Made by a program: the position numbers and the translations under genes. From NCBI RefSeq assembly GCF_026000115.1, contig NZ_AP026867.1, positions 6,363,001 to 6,427,000 of the forward strand: a stretch of DNA of 64,000 nt. Reading direction: 5' to 3'. Source of the DNA: Aureispira anguillae. GTDB taxonomy: Bacteria > Bacteroidota > Bacteroidia > Chitinophagales > Saprospiraceae. Of this stretch, positions 9,670-18,608 are shown in pieces (within the stretch, counting starts at the first letter, position 1; every line of letters begins with the position of its first letter). The notes under the pieces were generated by a model. The model saw only the letters and a list, made by a program, of their open reading frames with translations. It ran no database searches and was not told the DNA's origin.

Positions 9670-9927
9670 ATGGCAAAAAAAATAAAAGTGGCACCCAGCA
9701 TTCAGGAGCAGATGGGCGGAGCTTGGAAAATAGAAATAAATGCTCAACCTTTTATTCCTGGAAAAGGGGGGAACATGCCAGCGTTGGGCTACGCTTGTGC
9801 GGTTTGTGCTAGCAAAGCCACTAAATTGCGTTTTGCAGAAAGCACAGAAGAGGAGGAAAGTACCTTGAAGTGGATGGAATTGCAATGCAAAGATTGCCAA
9901 AACTATAGTTTATATACTAAAAAATAA
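9670..9927 (+). CDS. Small Cys-pair protein, unknown function
   Basis: 85 aa, begins MAKKIKVAPSIQEQ. It carries two CxxC pairs (CAVCASK near residue 43 and CKDCQNY near residue 75) with an acidic stretch (STEEEEST) between them, which suggests a small zinc ribbon. No signal peptide or membrane segment. It stands alone and is followed one base after its stop by a palindromic element. The start is the first ATG, and the competing frames are poorer in composition. I do not recognise the family. Confidence 0.65.
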   Translation: MAKKIKVAPSIQEQMGGAWKIEINAQPFIPGKGGNMPALGYACAVCASKATKLRFAESTEEEESTLKWMELQCKDCQNYSLYTKK

Positions 9928-9928
9928 C

Positions 9929-10159
9929 GTTCTTTGACAAATCGTGTGGAAATTTTAATTAACGGTTTTACTTATGCCGTTTGGGGATTAGATTTTAGAA
10001 ATAAGATCGCTTTGCTTTTAGACTATATAGGCATGAATTACAGCCATATAGTCTAAAAGCGAAGCGATCTAACAACAACGTGGTCTAGGCTCTAATATCC
10101 CCAAATAGAATAATTTTACCTTACAATATAAATTAGTATCACACAATTTGCCAAAGAAC
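9929..10159. repeat. Palindromic element A (GTTCTTTGACAA family)
   Basis: A 231-bp element with imperfect inverted ends: GTTCTTTGACAAATCGTGTG on the left and, in reverse complement, GTTCTTTGGCAAATTGTGTG on the right. A second inverted pair (TTTGGGGATTAGA at the left, its near-complement at the right) lies inside, and the core is a long hairpin with 25-base arms at 10004-10028 and 10046-10070, one mismatch. No protein is encoded. Its ends match those of the element at 39753-40068, so it belongs to a dispersed family, probably a non-autonomous mobile element (MITE-like). It begins one base after a stop codon and may also terminate transcription. Confidence 0.75.
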
Positions 10160-10178
10160 CAAAATAAAAATAAAAAAA

Positions 10179-11204
10179 ATGAAAGCTGTTGTCCTCACCA
10201 AATTTGGAAAAGCAGATACCGCTTTTGAAATTCAAGAGCGTCCAATTCCTACTCCTCAAGATCATGAAATCTGCATTAAGGCAGAAGCTTTTGGGTTAAA
10301 TTTTGCCGATGTAATGGCTCGTCAGGGCTTGTATCAAGATTGCCCACCACTACCGACGGTCTTGGGCTATGAAGTAGTGGGACATATTCATGCTATTGGC
10401 AAAGCTGTGAAAGGTTTTGAAGTAGGGCAACGGGTTGTTTCTTTAACTCGTTTTGGAGGTTATGCAGAATATGCCGTTGCGGATGCTCGTGCCGCTGCTG
10501 TAATTCCTGATGATATGGATTACTGTGTAGCCGCAGCCATTGCAACACAGTATGCTACGGCTTATTATTGTGCCGCTTATACTACTCAGTTGCATGCTGG
10601 AGAACATGTCTTGATTCAGGCAGCAGCAGGAGGGGTAGGAACAGCCTTGGTGCAATTGGCAAAAAGCAAAGGGTGCATTGTTTATGGAACCGCAGGATCG
10701 GAGAAGAAACTGGACTATTTGCGCAGCTTGGGCGTAGATCATCCCATTAATTATAATACAACAGATTTTGCAGATTATATTGTTCAAAAATCAGGTAAAA
10801 ATGCCATTGATGTTGCCTTCGATAGTTTGGGCGGTAGTGCTGTTAAGAAAGCTCGTAAACTGTTGGCTATAGGAACTGGTCGTATTATTTGTTATGGTGC
10901 AGCAAGTCGTTCTGGAAAAGCAAAGGGAATCTTAGGAGACCTAAAATTAGTATTTGGCTTTGGTTTTCTAGCATCTGTTGAATTATTGCTAAAATCTCAA
11001 GGGGTGACTGGGGTAAATATGTTGCGAGTAGCAGATAACCGTCCAGAGGCATTGAAGTATTGTATACAAGCTGTGGTTAAGTTGGTAGAGGATGGGACCT
11101 TAAACCCAACGATAGGAGGAAAATTCTCTGTTGATGAAATTGCCAAAGCGCACGACTTTTTAGGGGGGCGCAAATCAATTGGAAAAGTTGCCGTTCATTG
11201 GTAA
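10179..11204 (+). CDS. Quinone reductase-like zinc-independent MDR oxidoreductase
   Basis: 341 aa, full length for the medium-chain dehydrogenase/reductase superfamily. The N-terminal GroES-like fold contains FGLNFADVMARQGLY and GYEVVGHI. The Rossmann fold has the nucleotide motif AAAGGVGTALVQLAK (~residues 147-161), typical of NADPH-dependent quinone oxidoreductases. The catalytic-zinc ligands of alcohol dehydrogenases are absent. It most resembles the quinone reductase/VAT-1-like branch, which reduces quinones or enones. A monocistronic unit: the element upstream and a hairpin downstream isolate it. Confidence 0.88.
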   Translation: MKAVVLTKFGKADTAFEIQERPIPTPQDHEICIKAEAFGLNFADVMARQGLYQDCPPLPTVLGYEVVGHIHAIGKAVKGFEVGQRVVSLTRFGGYAEYAVADARAAAVIPDDMDYCVAAAIATQYATAYYCAAYTTQLHAGEHVLIQAAAGGVGTALVQLAKSKGCIVYGTAGSEKKLDYLRSLGVDHPINYNTTDFADYIVQKSGKNAIDVAFDSLGGSAVKKARKLLAIGTGRIICYGAASRSGKAKGILGDLKLVFGFGFLASVELLLKSQGVTGVNMLRVADNRPEALKYCIQAVVKLVEDGTLNPTIGGKFSVDEIAKAHDFLGGRKSIGKVAVHW

Positions 11205-11222
11205 AGATAAATAGCGTAGAGG

Positions 11223-11248
11223 TAGAGGAATTGCTTATAATTCCTCTA
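11223..11248. terminator. Hairpin after the oxidoreductase
   Basis: Arms TAGAGGAATT and AATTCCTCTA separated by 6 bases, followed rightward by TTTCTT. The right arm overlaps the last codons of the leftward Rpn fragment, so it would serve the rightward gene best. Confidence 0.5.
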
Positions 11249-11552
11249 TTTCTTGCTCAGAAAGCCCTGTAGATTGGCTAATTAAAGGAATAGAAATGCC
11301 TTTGTTTTTCAGTGTTTTTGCAATTTGAATTGCCTTGCTCTTTTCACCTTGTTTAATCCCTCGTTCAATTCCTTGTTCAATGCCTTCATCCTTAGAGGAA
11401 TCAATGACATTTTTTAAATCTCTATAATGTTTTAGACTTTCTTGATATTGGTAGCGTTCTTTAGGTGAAAGCTCAACTAACTCATCATCATCCAAGAACT
11501 TATTGAAGCCAAAATCACTAAATTGGGGAATATATTTATCTTTCAGTGTCAT
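11235..11552 (-). pseudogene. C-terminal remnant of Rpn/PD-(D/E)XK nuclease-family transposase
   Basis: 105 aa from the ATG at 11552 (a GTG at 11600 could add 16 residues). The stretch LSPKERYQYQESLKHYRDLKNVID, followed by repeated EGIEQGIERGIKQGE and a LKNKGISIPLISQSTGLSEQEIEEL tail, is the signature C-terminus of the recombination-promoting nuclease (Rpn) family, also labelled PD-(D/E)XK nuclease family transposase. Full-length members are about 280-320 aa with the nuclease core at the N-terminus. That core is missing here and the DNA upstream is the RDD gene, so this is a truncated relic. A small expressed protein cannot be excluded. Confidence 0.7.
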
Positions 11553-11607
11553 TATTAAGCCATTAAATAGTTTGGAGTAACAACAAGTTACTTTTTGCAC
11601 CCATGAA

Positions 11608-12339
11608 TTAGCGGGTTAGCACGATATAATCGTTGATTAAGGTTCGTAAAAACTTGCTTCTATCTTTTGGAATTTTGTTGATGTCCAATTGCTGAGCAAC
11701 ATGCTGAGATAATTCATTGACTGCTTTTCGATGAGAAGGGTTCGGGTAACGGCGTTCACGCTCTAAGACTTTTTTGATAAACAGCATGTCCTTTTCGTTG
11801 AATTTTCGAATTTGGGGATAACTAGGATTGTAAGTATCTAGCGTAGATATTTTTAGAATATCATTTAGGGTGAAATTTCGTTGAGAAGTGGTGCGGATAA
11901 CAGTAGTTCCAGAAAGCAAGCCCCCAAGCCGTTGACTCTTGGCAGAAGCATTGATTAATAAGGCTCCAACAGAACCCAAAGACATCCAAAAATCAACAAA
12001 CCGAAACATCCAACGCATGAAATAATCGTGTGTTGTTGGAGCATCACCATTTAGTTTGACGACTTTTAGCCCCATTGAACGCTTGCCAATGGTTTGACCG
12101 TGCATAAAGATTTCGGAAGCTAACGTATAAAATAGAAAAACAGGAGCCAAAACTAGATAAATATAGACCAAAAAGTTATCCCAATTATCAATTGCCGAAT
12201 TGCCAATAATGGACAAGAAGGTAATAATACCAGCCATAATTAAAGCATCGATAAAATAGGCTAAAAAACGATTGCCCAAACTAGCTAATTCATACTGGAT
12301 GGTTACTTTTTGGGCGGTATTGATTTCTATTGTTTTCAT
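11608..12339 (-). CDS. RDD family membrane protein
   Basis: 243 aa. RDD signature near the N-terminus: ASLGNRFLAYFIDALIMAG, with hydrophobic helices at ~25-50, ~55-80 and a shorter one near 120. The GQTIGKRSMGLKVVK motif is also typical. The C-terminal ~75 residues are soluble and charged. RDD proteins are integral membrane proteins, some implicated in transport. In many Bacteroidota one is encoded divergently from a SpoIIM-like gene, exactly as here (12678, plus strand), which ties it to the SpoIIM/DUF4129/DUF4350/MoxR group. Confidence 0.88.
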   Translation of the reverse strand: MKTIEINTAQKVTIQYELASLGNRFLAYFIDALIMAGIITFLSIIGNSAIDNWDNFLVYIYLVLAPVFLFYTLASEIFMHGQTIGKRSMGLKVVKLNGDAPTTHDYFMRWMFRFVDFWMSLGSVGALLINASAKSQRLGGLLSGTTVIRTTSQRNFTLNDILKISTLDTYNPSYPQIRKFNEKDMLFIKKVLERERRYPNPSHRKAVNELSQHVAQQLDINKIPKDRSKFLRTLINDYIVLTR

Positions 12340-12677
12340 CTTAGGATAAATCTAGGGCAAAAGGTTAGTAGATTTGAAATATACAAATAAAATATGATTA
12401 AAGGGAAATAAAAATTAGGGATTCTATTGAAAAAAAATAGAAACTTATTTATCTTGTAAGAAGTGTCTAACTTCTTTAGTTTAAAAATAAAGACCATTTC
12501 CATTGGTAATTTAGACAACAATAAAAAAACAAAAAAAATCCCAAAAGGCTATCAATAAAATTCAAATGGAGTGAATTTTATTAGACAAAGGTTTGTTCTA
12601 ATGAACAGAAGGAACCTCTTTGTTCTAGTTAATAACAACAATAGCTTTTTTGTACTAGTCCTCTAACCCAATTTCAA
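12340..12677. other. Divergent intergenic region, RDD / SpoIIM
   Basis: 338 bp of very AT-rich DNA that must hold promoters for both divergent genes. A small hairpin with arms AAGAAGT/ACTTCTT lies near 12458-12476. I found no confident TTTG/TAnnTTTG pair and no small gene. Confidence 0.5.
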
Positions 12678-14558
12678 ATGCGTGAAACTCACTTCATAAA
12701 ACAAAACAAAGATAAATGGGCAAAATTTGAACGAAACTTAGGGAAGGGAAACGCCAATCCTGATGAGTTAAGTGATTTGTTTGTTGAAATAACAGATGAT
12801 TTGTCTTATTCTAGAACCTTTTACCCCAATCGTTCGGTTCGTGTTTATCTAAATAACATTGCCCAGAAAGTCTTTTACAGCGTCTACAAAAATAGAAAGG
12901 GGCGTTTGTTCAAATTCTTAGATTTCTGGAAAGAAACGGTTCCTCAAATCATCTATGAGTCTCGTAGACCTTTTTTCTTGGCCTTGACAATTTTTCTTGC
13001 TGCGGCATTTATTGGTGTATTTTCTTCTTATATGGATGCAGATTTCCCTAGGGTTATTTTGGGAGATGACTATATTGATATGACACTAGAAAATATAGAC
13101 AATGGCACCCCTATGGCGGTCTATCAAGATCCCAACCAACGGCAAATGTTTTTTAGGATTGCACAAAATAACCTAATGGTTGCCACTTTATGTTTTATGG
13201 TTGGGCTGTTTTTTGGCGTTGGGACGATATACGTTATTATTCAGAATGGGATTATGTTAGGGGCGTTCCAGTACTTGTTTATTCGAGAAGGGGTGTATAT
13301 GCAATCCTTTTTTACGATATGGATGCATGGGGCGATTGAGATTTCTTGTATTATAATTGCAGGAGCTGCTGGAATAACCTTGGGGAGTGGGCTTGTTTTT
13401 CCAAAGACATTAACCCGTTTACAAAGCCTACAACTTTCGGCACGGCGAGGCTTGTTAATCATGTTGACTATTTTGCCCTTAATTATATTGGCTGCCTTTA
13501 TTGAGGGCTTTATTACTCGTTACACAGGAGCCTCTTTTATTGTTAGAGGGGTTGTTATTTTTGGCTCTTTTGCCTTTATCATAAGTTATTATGTCGTTTA
13601 TCCGTGGATGAAGGCAAAAAAAGGATTTACTTCTTTTATTAGTGATGTTAAATTACCCCCAGAACAATCGTCAGAAATTAAATACAATCAAATAAAAAAT
13701 AGCGCACAAATATTTAGTGATGCCTTTATTTTTTATCGTAAAATCATAAAACCAGTTGCCTTTGTTTCTTTTTTATTGGCTGCAATATATACCCTTATTT
13801 TATTATGGGATGGTGATAGTTATTCTTTTCAAACGATTACAAGTATTGAGCAGTTTTTAGAAAACCCATGGGCTTTGCCAGCTTATACCTTAGAAAATGT
13901 ATCGCAGTTTTTACTGGTTGGAGATTTTAGTATTCCGTGGATACTCAATTATATCACTTCGGGTGTAATGGCTTATCTCGTACTGTTTTGGGTGCAGAAG
14001 GATGCGAATAAGGCGAAAAATACCAAGTATGGTTGGCTCTTTTTCTTAAAGACAATAACCGCTACGTTTATTAGCATGTTTGTGATTCATTCGTTTTTAT
14101 TGGCGGTAGATGGATGGTTATTTCTATTGATCGTTTTTGTAGTTCCTATTTTACTAATGATTTTAGCGACTGTATTTAATGAAAATATTAATTTAATATC
14201 GGGAATAGCACGATCTATTTCTGTGGTTAGCGGCAATTGGGTGGTTATGATGGGGGCTTATTTGGTTATCACCATCATGTGTTTGATTTTCTTGTTTATG
14301 GCAACTGCCCCAATAGCGGGTTTTTATTTGGGAGTTATTGTTAATGCATTTCCTATCACAGATTTAGCATTGGTTCGACAAGGTTTTTATATCTTTTTGT
14401 ACTCTTATATGCTTAGTTTTTTATTTCCATTAGTTTTTGTGGTAATGGGGGTTGGTTTTTTTAGTTTTAGAGAAACCAAAGAAGCAACAGATTTGTTGGA
14501 ACAAATTCCTAATGTTGGTATTCGTAAAATCTCTTACGGAATGGAAAAGGAGAATTAA
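12678..14558 (+). CDS. SpoIIM-like stage II sporulation protein M family membrane protein
   Basis: 626 aa, about twice the length of a simple SpoIIM protein. The N-terminal ~100 residues are soluble (MRETHFIKQNKDKWAKFE). The SpoIIM-type membrane domain follows, with the motif FFRIAQNNLMVATLCFMVGLFFG and FTIWMHGAIEISCIIIAGAAGITLG (~residues 155-245). The C-terminal half adds at least six further membrane helices. Non-sporulating Bacteroidota carry this family beside RDD, DUF4129, DUF4350 and MoxR genes. Its job there is unknown; it is probably part of a membrane complex worked on by the MoxR ATPase. First of four rightward genes spaced 1-45 bp apart. Confidence 0.88.
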   Translation: MRETHFIKQNKDKWAKFERNLGKGNANPDELSDLFVEITDDLSYSRTFYPNRSVRVYLNNIAQKVFYSVYKNRKGRLFKFLDFWKETVPQIIYESRRPFFLALTIFLAAAFIGVFSSYMDADFPRVILGDDYIDMTLENIDNGTPMAVYQDPNQRQMFFRIAQNNLMVATLCFMVGLFFGVGTIYVIIQNGIMLGAFQYLFIREGVYMQSFFTIWMHGAIEISCIIIAGAAGITLGSGLVFPKTLTRLQSLQLSARRGLLIMLTILPLIILAAFIEGFITRYTGASFIVRGVVIFGSFAFIISYYVVYPWMKAKKGFTSFISDVKLPPEQSSEIKYNQIKNSAQIFSDAFIFYRKIIKPVAFVSFLLAAIYTLILLWDGDSYSFQTITSIEQFLENPWALPAYTLENVSQFLLVGDFSIPWILNYITSGVMAYLVLFWVQKDANKAKNTKYGWLFFLKTITATFISMFVIHSFLLAVDGWLFLLIVFVVPILLMILATVFNENINLISGIARSISVVSGNWVVMMGAYLVITIMCLIFLFMATAPIAGFYLGVIVNAFPITDLALVRQGFYIFLYSYMLSFLFPLVFVVMGVGFFSFRETKEATDLLEQIPNVGIRKISYGMEKEN

Positions 14559-14587
14559 ATCAATAACGATTATTTATTAGATAAAGG

Positions 14588-15319
14588 ATGAAAAAATACC
14601 TATTATATATTGGTTTAATTATGTTTTTGCTCATAGGGCAAAACCCGCTTTCTTATGCCAATAATGCTACAGATGCTTATCAAAAAGAACCATTAAAGAC
14701 CACTTCTTTTGACAAAAAAGAATGGAAAAGCAGTGGGAGTGGGATGGAGTATTCTAAGAAGCCTAAAGCCAAAAAAAGAAAAAAACGTAGAGCGAACGCC
14801 TCAACAGGCACAGGAACCATTTCTCCACCTAGGGAATTTCCAGTCTCTAATTACACCTTTCAAGATTTTGCTCAAACGTTGTTGGTCTTTCTTGCTGTGG
14901 TTATATTGGCATTTGTAATTTTTAAAGTAGTAGCAGGAGATGCCGTACTTGTGAATAAGCAAGTACAGCGACGAAAACCAATTACTTTAGAAGAGATAGA
15001 AACCAATTTGGAAGAGGCAGACGTTGAAGGTTTCTTAAAACAAGCACTAGCCGATCAAGACTATCGTTTGGCAATTCGTTTGTATTATTTAGCGATCATC
15101 AAAGAATTGTCTGCCAAAGGAATTATAGAGTGGAAGAAAGATAAAACGAATGGTCATTATATGCGAGAACTGAGAAAAAAGAAACACCCTAAGTTGGAGG
15201 ATTTTAAACAGGTAACACGCATTTTTGAATATGTATGGTATAGTAATATGGTATTTGATGGAGGGCAATTTGAGGAAGTGAGAACCAATTTTAAAAACTT
15301 GTTAGCTGCTATTAAATAA
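14588..15319 (+). CDS. DUF4129-like membrane protein
   Basis: 243 aa: signal peptide or N-terminal helix (~1-25), a basic Lys/Arg-rich stretch (AKKRKKRRANAS, ~57-68), a membrane helix (~95-118, LLVFLAVVILAFVIFKVV), and a cytosolic helical C-terminus with DYRLAIRLYYLAIIKELSAKG and FEYVWYSNMVFDGGQFE, the usual marks of the DUF4129 region. It lies between SpoIIM-like and DUF4350 genes, the standard order. The stop precedes the next start by one base. Role unknown. Confidence 0.82.
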   Translation: MKKYLLYIGLIMFLLIGQNPLSYANNATDAYQKEPLKTTSFDKKEWKSSGSGMEYSKKPKAKKRKKRRANASTGTGTISPPREFPVSNYTFQDFAQTLLVFLAVVILAFVIFKVVAGDAVLVNKQVQRRKPITLEEIETNLEEADVEGFLKQALADQDYRLAIRLYYLAIIKELSAKGIIEWKKDKTNGHYMRELRKKKHPKLEDFKQVTRIFEYVWYSNMVFDGGQFEEVRTNFKNLLAAIK

Positions 15320-15320
15320 G

Positions 15321-16667
15321 ATGAATAAATTTGCTCCATTTATAATTGCTGGCTTTGTTTTGATTGGGTTGATTGCCTATTTTTCGCAATACCAACCTAA
15401 GTATTACAATTGGGCGCACCATTACGAAACAACTGGAAAAAATCCGTATGATATGAAAGTATTATACGATTTATTGGAAGAGCGGTTTGAGGTTGAAAAA
15501 TTTGATGACCGAATAGAAGCAGAGTTATCTAGATCTCCTGAAAAGGCGAAAGGAACGACCTATTTGTACATTGGAAACAAAGCCAAATATACAGAAGATG
15601 AAGCTTGGCATTTGAGAGAGTATGTTAAAGCAGGGGGGGAAGCTTTTATTGTCACGGAAAATATCCATGATAGTTTAGCTGAAATCTTGTTGTACCCAGA
15701 AGATTGTGGTGGCGTAACAACTTGGAATGGACAAAATCCTGCTGTTTATAAAGAAAAGGTTTATGCAAGTTTTACGCATCCTAGCATCAACGACCATTAT
15801 TACGAATTTGAGTATCTTTATAACAATTACTCTAGAAATTACTATTGGAGTTTTATTCCTATAGATGCTTTTTGTGATAGCGATAAAGATGCTGGTTTGT
15901 TTCGAGAATATCCAATTGCTTCTTTGGGAACATTTGTTGATAAAGAAGAAAAATTATACACCAATTTTGCTCGTTTAAAGGTTGGAGAAGGCTATTTTTA
16001 TTTTCATACCAATCCTCTTATGTTTTCTAATTTGTTTATGGTCGATACTGCGGGATTTGAATATGCCAATTATGTATTCTCTCACATCAAAACGGATCAA
16101 CTGTATTGGGATAGAGAAAGTGCAAGTGCTCCAGAGAAAGATAAGGCTAAACGTAGAGATCGCCCCACTGTAGCAGCTAAGTCACCCCTAGAATATATTT
16201 TCTCGCAACCCGCTTTGAGGTGGAGTTGGTATCTATTTATGGCATTAGGAGTTATTTATGTGGTATTTGGTGCTAAGCGCAGACAGCGGAAAATTCCAAT
16301 CTTAGAAACCAATCGAAATACATCCTTAGAGTTTGTAGAAACAATTGGGCGGCTATATTTTCAACAGCAAGATCATAAAGGCATTATCAAAAAACAAATG
16401 CATTTATTTTTAGCGCATTTGCGTCAACGTTATAATTTGGTTACACGTGACTTAGATGATAAGTTGATTCATAGAATTTCAATACGTTCTAAAGTAGATC
16501 GAGAAATTATCAATGATATATTTGTAGAATACTTTAGGTTGAGAAAAGTGTTGCAAACGCCTCACTCAACCGTTACAGCAGAAACGTTAAACAATTTTTA
16601 TTTATTGATTGATCGATTTCATACAGAAGTTAAAAAACAACAATTTTTAGAAAAAGAAACGGTATAG
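15321..16667 (+). CDS. DUF4350-like membrane protein
   Basis: 448 aa. N-terminal membrane helix (~5-22), then a periplasmic-type domain with NPYDMKVLYDLLEERFEVEKFDD and YLYIGNKAKYTEDEAWHLREYVKAGGEAFIV, matching DUF4350 (a Rossmann-like, glutamine-amidotransferase-related fold). A second membrane helix lies at ~298-318, followed by a soluble helical C-terminus (FVETIGRLYFQQQDHKGIIKKQM). Starts one base after the DUF4129 stop, so translation is probably coupled. Function unknown. Confidence 0.82.
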   Translation: MNKFAPFIIAGFVLIGLIAYFSQYQPKYYNWAHHYETTGKNPYDMKVLYDLLEERFEVEKFDDRIEAELSRSPEKAKGTTYLYIGNKAKYTEDEAWHLREYVKAGGEAFIVTENIHDSLAEILLYPEDCGGVTTWNGQNPAVYKEKVYASFTHPSINDHYYEFEYLYNNYSRNYYWSFIPIDAFCDSDKDAGLFREYPIASLGTFVDKEEKLYTNFARLKVGEGYFYFHTNPLMFSNLFMVDTAGFEYANYVFSHIKTDQLYWDRESASAPEKDKAKRRDRPTVAAKSPLEYIFSQPALRWSWYLFMALGVIYVVFGAKRRQRKIPILETNRNTSLEFVETIGRLYFQQQDHKGIIKKQMHLFLAHLRQRYNLVTRDLDDKLIHRISIRSKVDREIINDIFVEYFRLRKVLQTPHSTVTAETLNNFYLLIDRFHTEVKKQQFLEKETV

Positions 16668-16712
16668 ATAGGGTTTGAGAAAACCTGAAAAACAATAAAA
16701 TTAAAACGAAAG

Positions 16713-17696
16713 ATGAACGAAGATTATTCTTGGGGCGCAGAGGACGCTTCTGTTGCTAAAATACAAGAAACCGTAAATAAAGTACGAGAAGAAGTACAGA
16801 AGGTAATTATTGGGCAAGACGACTTGATTGAATTGGTAATGGTTTCCATTTTTGCTGGAGGGCATGTCTTGTTAGAGGGGGTTCCAGGTGTCGCCAAAAC
16901 CTTAGCTTCTAAATTGTTGGCTCAAACCTTAAACATAGGCTTTTCTCGTATTCAGTTTACGCCAGATTTAATGCCGTCAGATGTTACGGGGACCAGTGTT
17001 TATAATATGAAAATAGCAGAGTTTAGTTTTAACAAAGGGCCTATTTTCTCAAATATGGTTTTGATTGATGAAATCAATCGTGCTCCTGCCAAGACACAGG
17101 CTTCTTTATTTGAAGTAATGGAAGAAAAGCAAGTAACAGTAGATGGAAAAACCTATAAAATGGCTTTCCCTTTTATGGTCATTGCCACACAAAATCCGAT
17201 TGAACAGGAAGGAACGTATAAATTGCCAGAAGCACAATTGGATCGCTTTTTATTTCGCATTCAATTAACTTACCCTCAACTCAGTGAGGAACAATTGATC
17301 TTGCGTCGTTTTAGAGATGATTTTTCGAAACGCCAAATTTCGGATGTTCGTCCAATTCTAAATGCCAAGGAAGTTAAGCAATGCCAGGAAATCGTAGAAA
17401 AAATTCATATCAAGGATGAATTATTGGATTATATTGCAGCATTGGTTCACAATACTCGCAACAATGGGGATCTATTTTTAGGGGCATCTCCTCGTGCATC
17501 GTTGGCAATTATGCAAACGGCAAAAGCGGTAGCTGCTATTAATGGGCGTGATTTTGTAACACCAGATGATATACAATACGTTGCTTATCCTGTCTTAAAC
17601 CATCGTATTATTCTTACGCCTGAACGAGAAATGGAGGGCATGGATGTTCAAGATGTTATTAAAGATATTATTGCAAAGGTAGAAGTTCCTCGTTAG
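16713..17696 (+). CDS. MoxR-family AAA+ ATPase
   Basis: 327 aa, full length. Walker A LLEGVPGVAKT (~residues 54-64), Walker B VLIDEINRAP (~117-126), sensor 1 VIATQNPIEQEGTYKLPEAQ, and an arginine-containing sensor 2/lid region (GASPRASLAIMQTAK). MoxR ATPases are ATP-driven chaperones that mature or activate protein complexes, usually with a DUF58/vWA partner. The nearest DUF58 gene in this window is at 1453-2805 rather than adjacent. Last gene of the SpoIIM operon. Confidence 0.93.
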   Translation: MNEDYSWGAEDASVAKIQETVNKVREEVQKVIIGQDDLIELVMVSIFAGGHVLLEGVPGVAKTLASKLLAQTLNIGFSRIQFTPDLMPSDVTGTSVYNMKIAEFSFNKGPIFSNMVLIDEINRAPAKTQASLFEVMEEKQVTVDGKTYKMAFPFMVIATQNPIEQEGTYKLPEAQLDRFLFRIQLTYPQLSEEQLILRRFRDDFSKRQISDVRPILNAKEVKQCQEIVEKIHIKDELLDYIAALVHNTRNNGDLFLGASPRASLAIMQTAKAVAAINGRDFVTPDDIQYVAYPVLNHRIILTPEREMEGMDVQDVIKDIIAKVEVPR

Positions 17697-17738
17697 TCGA
17701 GCTTGCCCCAATCTTATCGATAATTATTAAATGTAATT

Positions 17739-17948
17739 ATGTTCAGTTTTATAAAGAGGAAAGAAAAGAAGCCTGCTGTTCCAGTCGAGAAGCCATTGGT
17801 AGAGCAGGAAGATTTTTATATTGAGAATGGTTGTTATGTTTTTACGGCATTGTACTTAAAAAAGAGAGGTTATTGCTGTGGAAATGGATGTCGGCATTGT
17901 CCTTATCCAAAAGGGAAGGAGGGACAACAGGAGATTCGTAAAGATTAG
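17739..17948 (+). CDS. DUF5522-like Cys-rich small protein
   Basis: 69 aa. A basic N-terminus (MFSFIKRKEKKP), then FYIENGCYVFTALYLKKRG and a C-terminal cysteine cluster CCGNGCRHCPYP, the hallmark of DUF5522. The four cysteines plus one histidine could bind a metal, but this is not established. Its stop lies only 4 bp from that of the convergent recX gene. Confidence 0.8.
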   Translation: MFSFIKRKEKKPAVPVEKPLVEQEDFYIENGCYVFTALYLKKRGYCCGNGCRHCPYPKGKEGQQEIRKD

Positions 17949-17952
17949 TGTA

Positions 17953-18441
17953 CTAGTACCTTTTTGAATAAGGAAACAGTTGGTTGAGCATTTCCCAAAC
18001 GAGATGAGATTCAAAGCCTTTTTCTATGGTGTATTTTGCTAATTTTTGTTTGCGTTTAAAAGGATTGCTTTCTTTTAATAGGTTGTCTTTTTTTCGGATT
18101 ACCTGTTCTAAGGTTTGGTTATAATCAAGGTCAGGGAGTTCACTTTGGATTGCCTTTTTGATGCAATAAGCAGAAATCTGATTCCTTTTTAGTGCATTGA
18201 TAATTCTATTTTTTCCCCATTTCTTAACACGAAATTTCCCGCCAGCAAAGGCCAAAGCATAGCGTAATTCATTTAGGAAGTTATCTTCGATGAGATCTGA
18301 AATAATGGCATCAACATCATCTCCCCAAATACCCAATTCTAATAACTTGGAGCGAACCTCTTTGTGACAGCGCTCTTGGTAGGCGCAATAGGCTTGTAAT
18401 TTGGAGCGTGCTTCTTCGTATGAATGGTGTTTTTTCATCAT
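17953..18441 (-). CDS. recX: Regulatory protein RecX
   Basis: 162 aa, normal length for RecX. It contains three-helix repeats typical of the family: AYQERCHKEVRSKLLELG, DLIEDNFLNELRYALAFAGGKFRVKKWGKNRIINALK and ISAYCIKKAI. RecX binds RecA filaments and limits recombinase activity. No recA is adjacent. The gene is leftward and divergent from the rimP operon. Confidence 0.88.
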   Translation of the reverse strand: MMKKHHSYEEARSKLQAYCAYQERCHKEVRSKLLELGIWGDDVDAIISDLIEDNFLNELRYALAFAGGKFRVKKWGKNRIINALKRNQISAYCIKKAIQSELPDLDYNQTLEQVIRKKDNLLKESNPFKRKQKLAKYTIEKGFESHLVWEMLNQLFPYSKRY

Positions 18442-18560
18442 TAAATTTAATAAAAGAAAAAAGAATGGTCAAAAATGAAACTTTTTGACTATATTTCATC
18501 GTAATAAAGGATCAAAAGCATTAAAAAACAGTAATATGAGCAATATCTCTTTATAACTTT

Positions 18561-18590
18561 TTTGAATATCTACATATATTTGTATATTTG
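18561..18590 (+). promoter_or_regulatory. Bacteroidota-type promoter of the rimP-nusA-infB operon
   Basis: TTTG at 18561-18564 and TATATTTG at 18583-18590, 18 bases apart, fitting the TTTG/TAnnTTTG consensus. Transcription would start near 18597, about 90 bases before the rimP ATG and just before the leader hairpin. Confidence 0.65.
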
Positions 18591-18608
18591 CGCTAGAATT
18601 AAGCGAGA

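Noticed and set aside
9631-9900. Minus-strand 89-codon frame over the small Cys-rich gene
   Set aside because: The plus-strand frame has better start context and CxxC pairs; the minus one is rich in Cys/Phe typical of antisense shadows.
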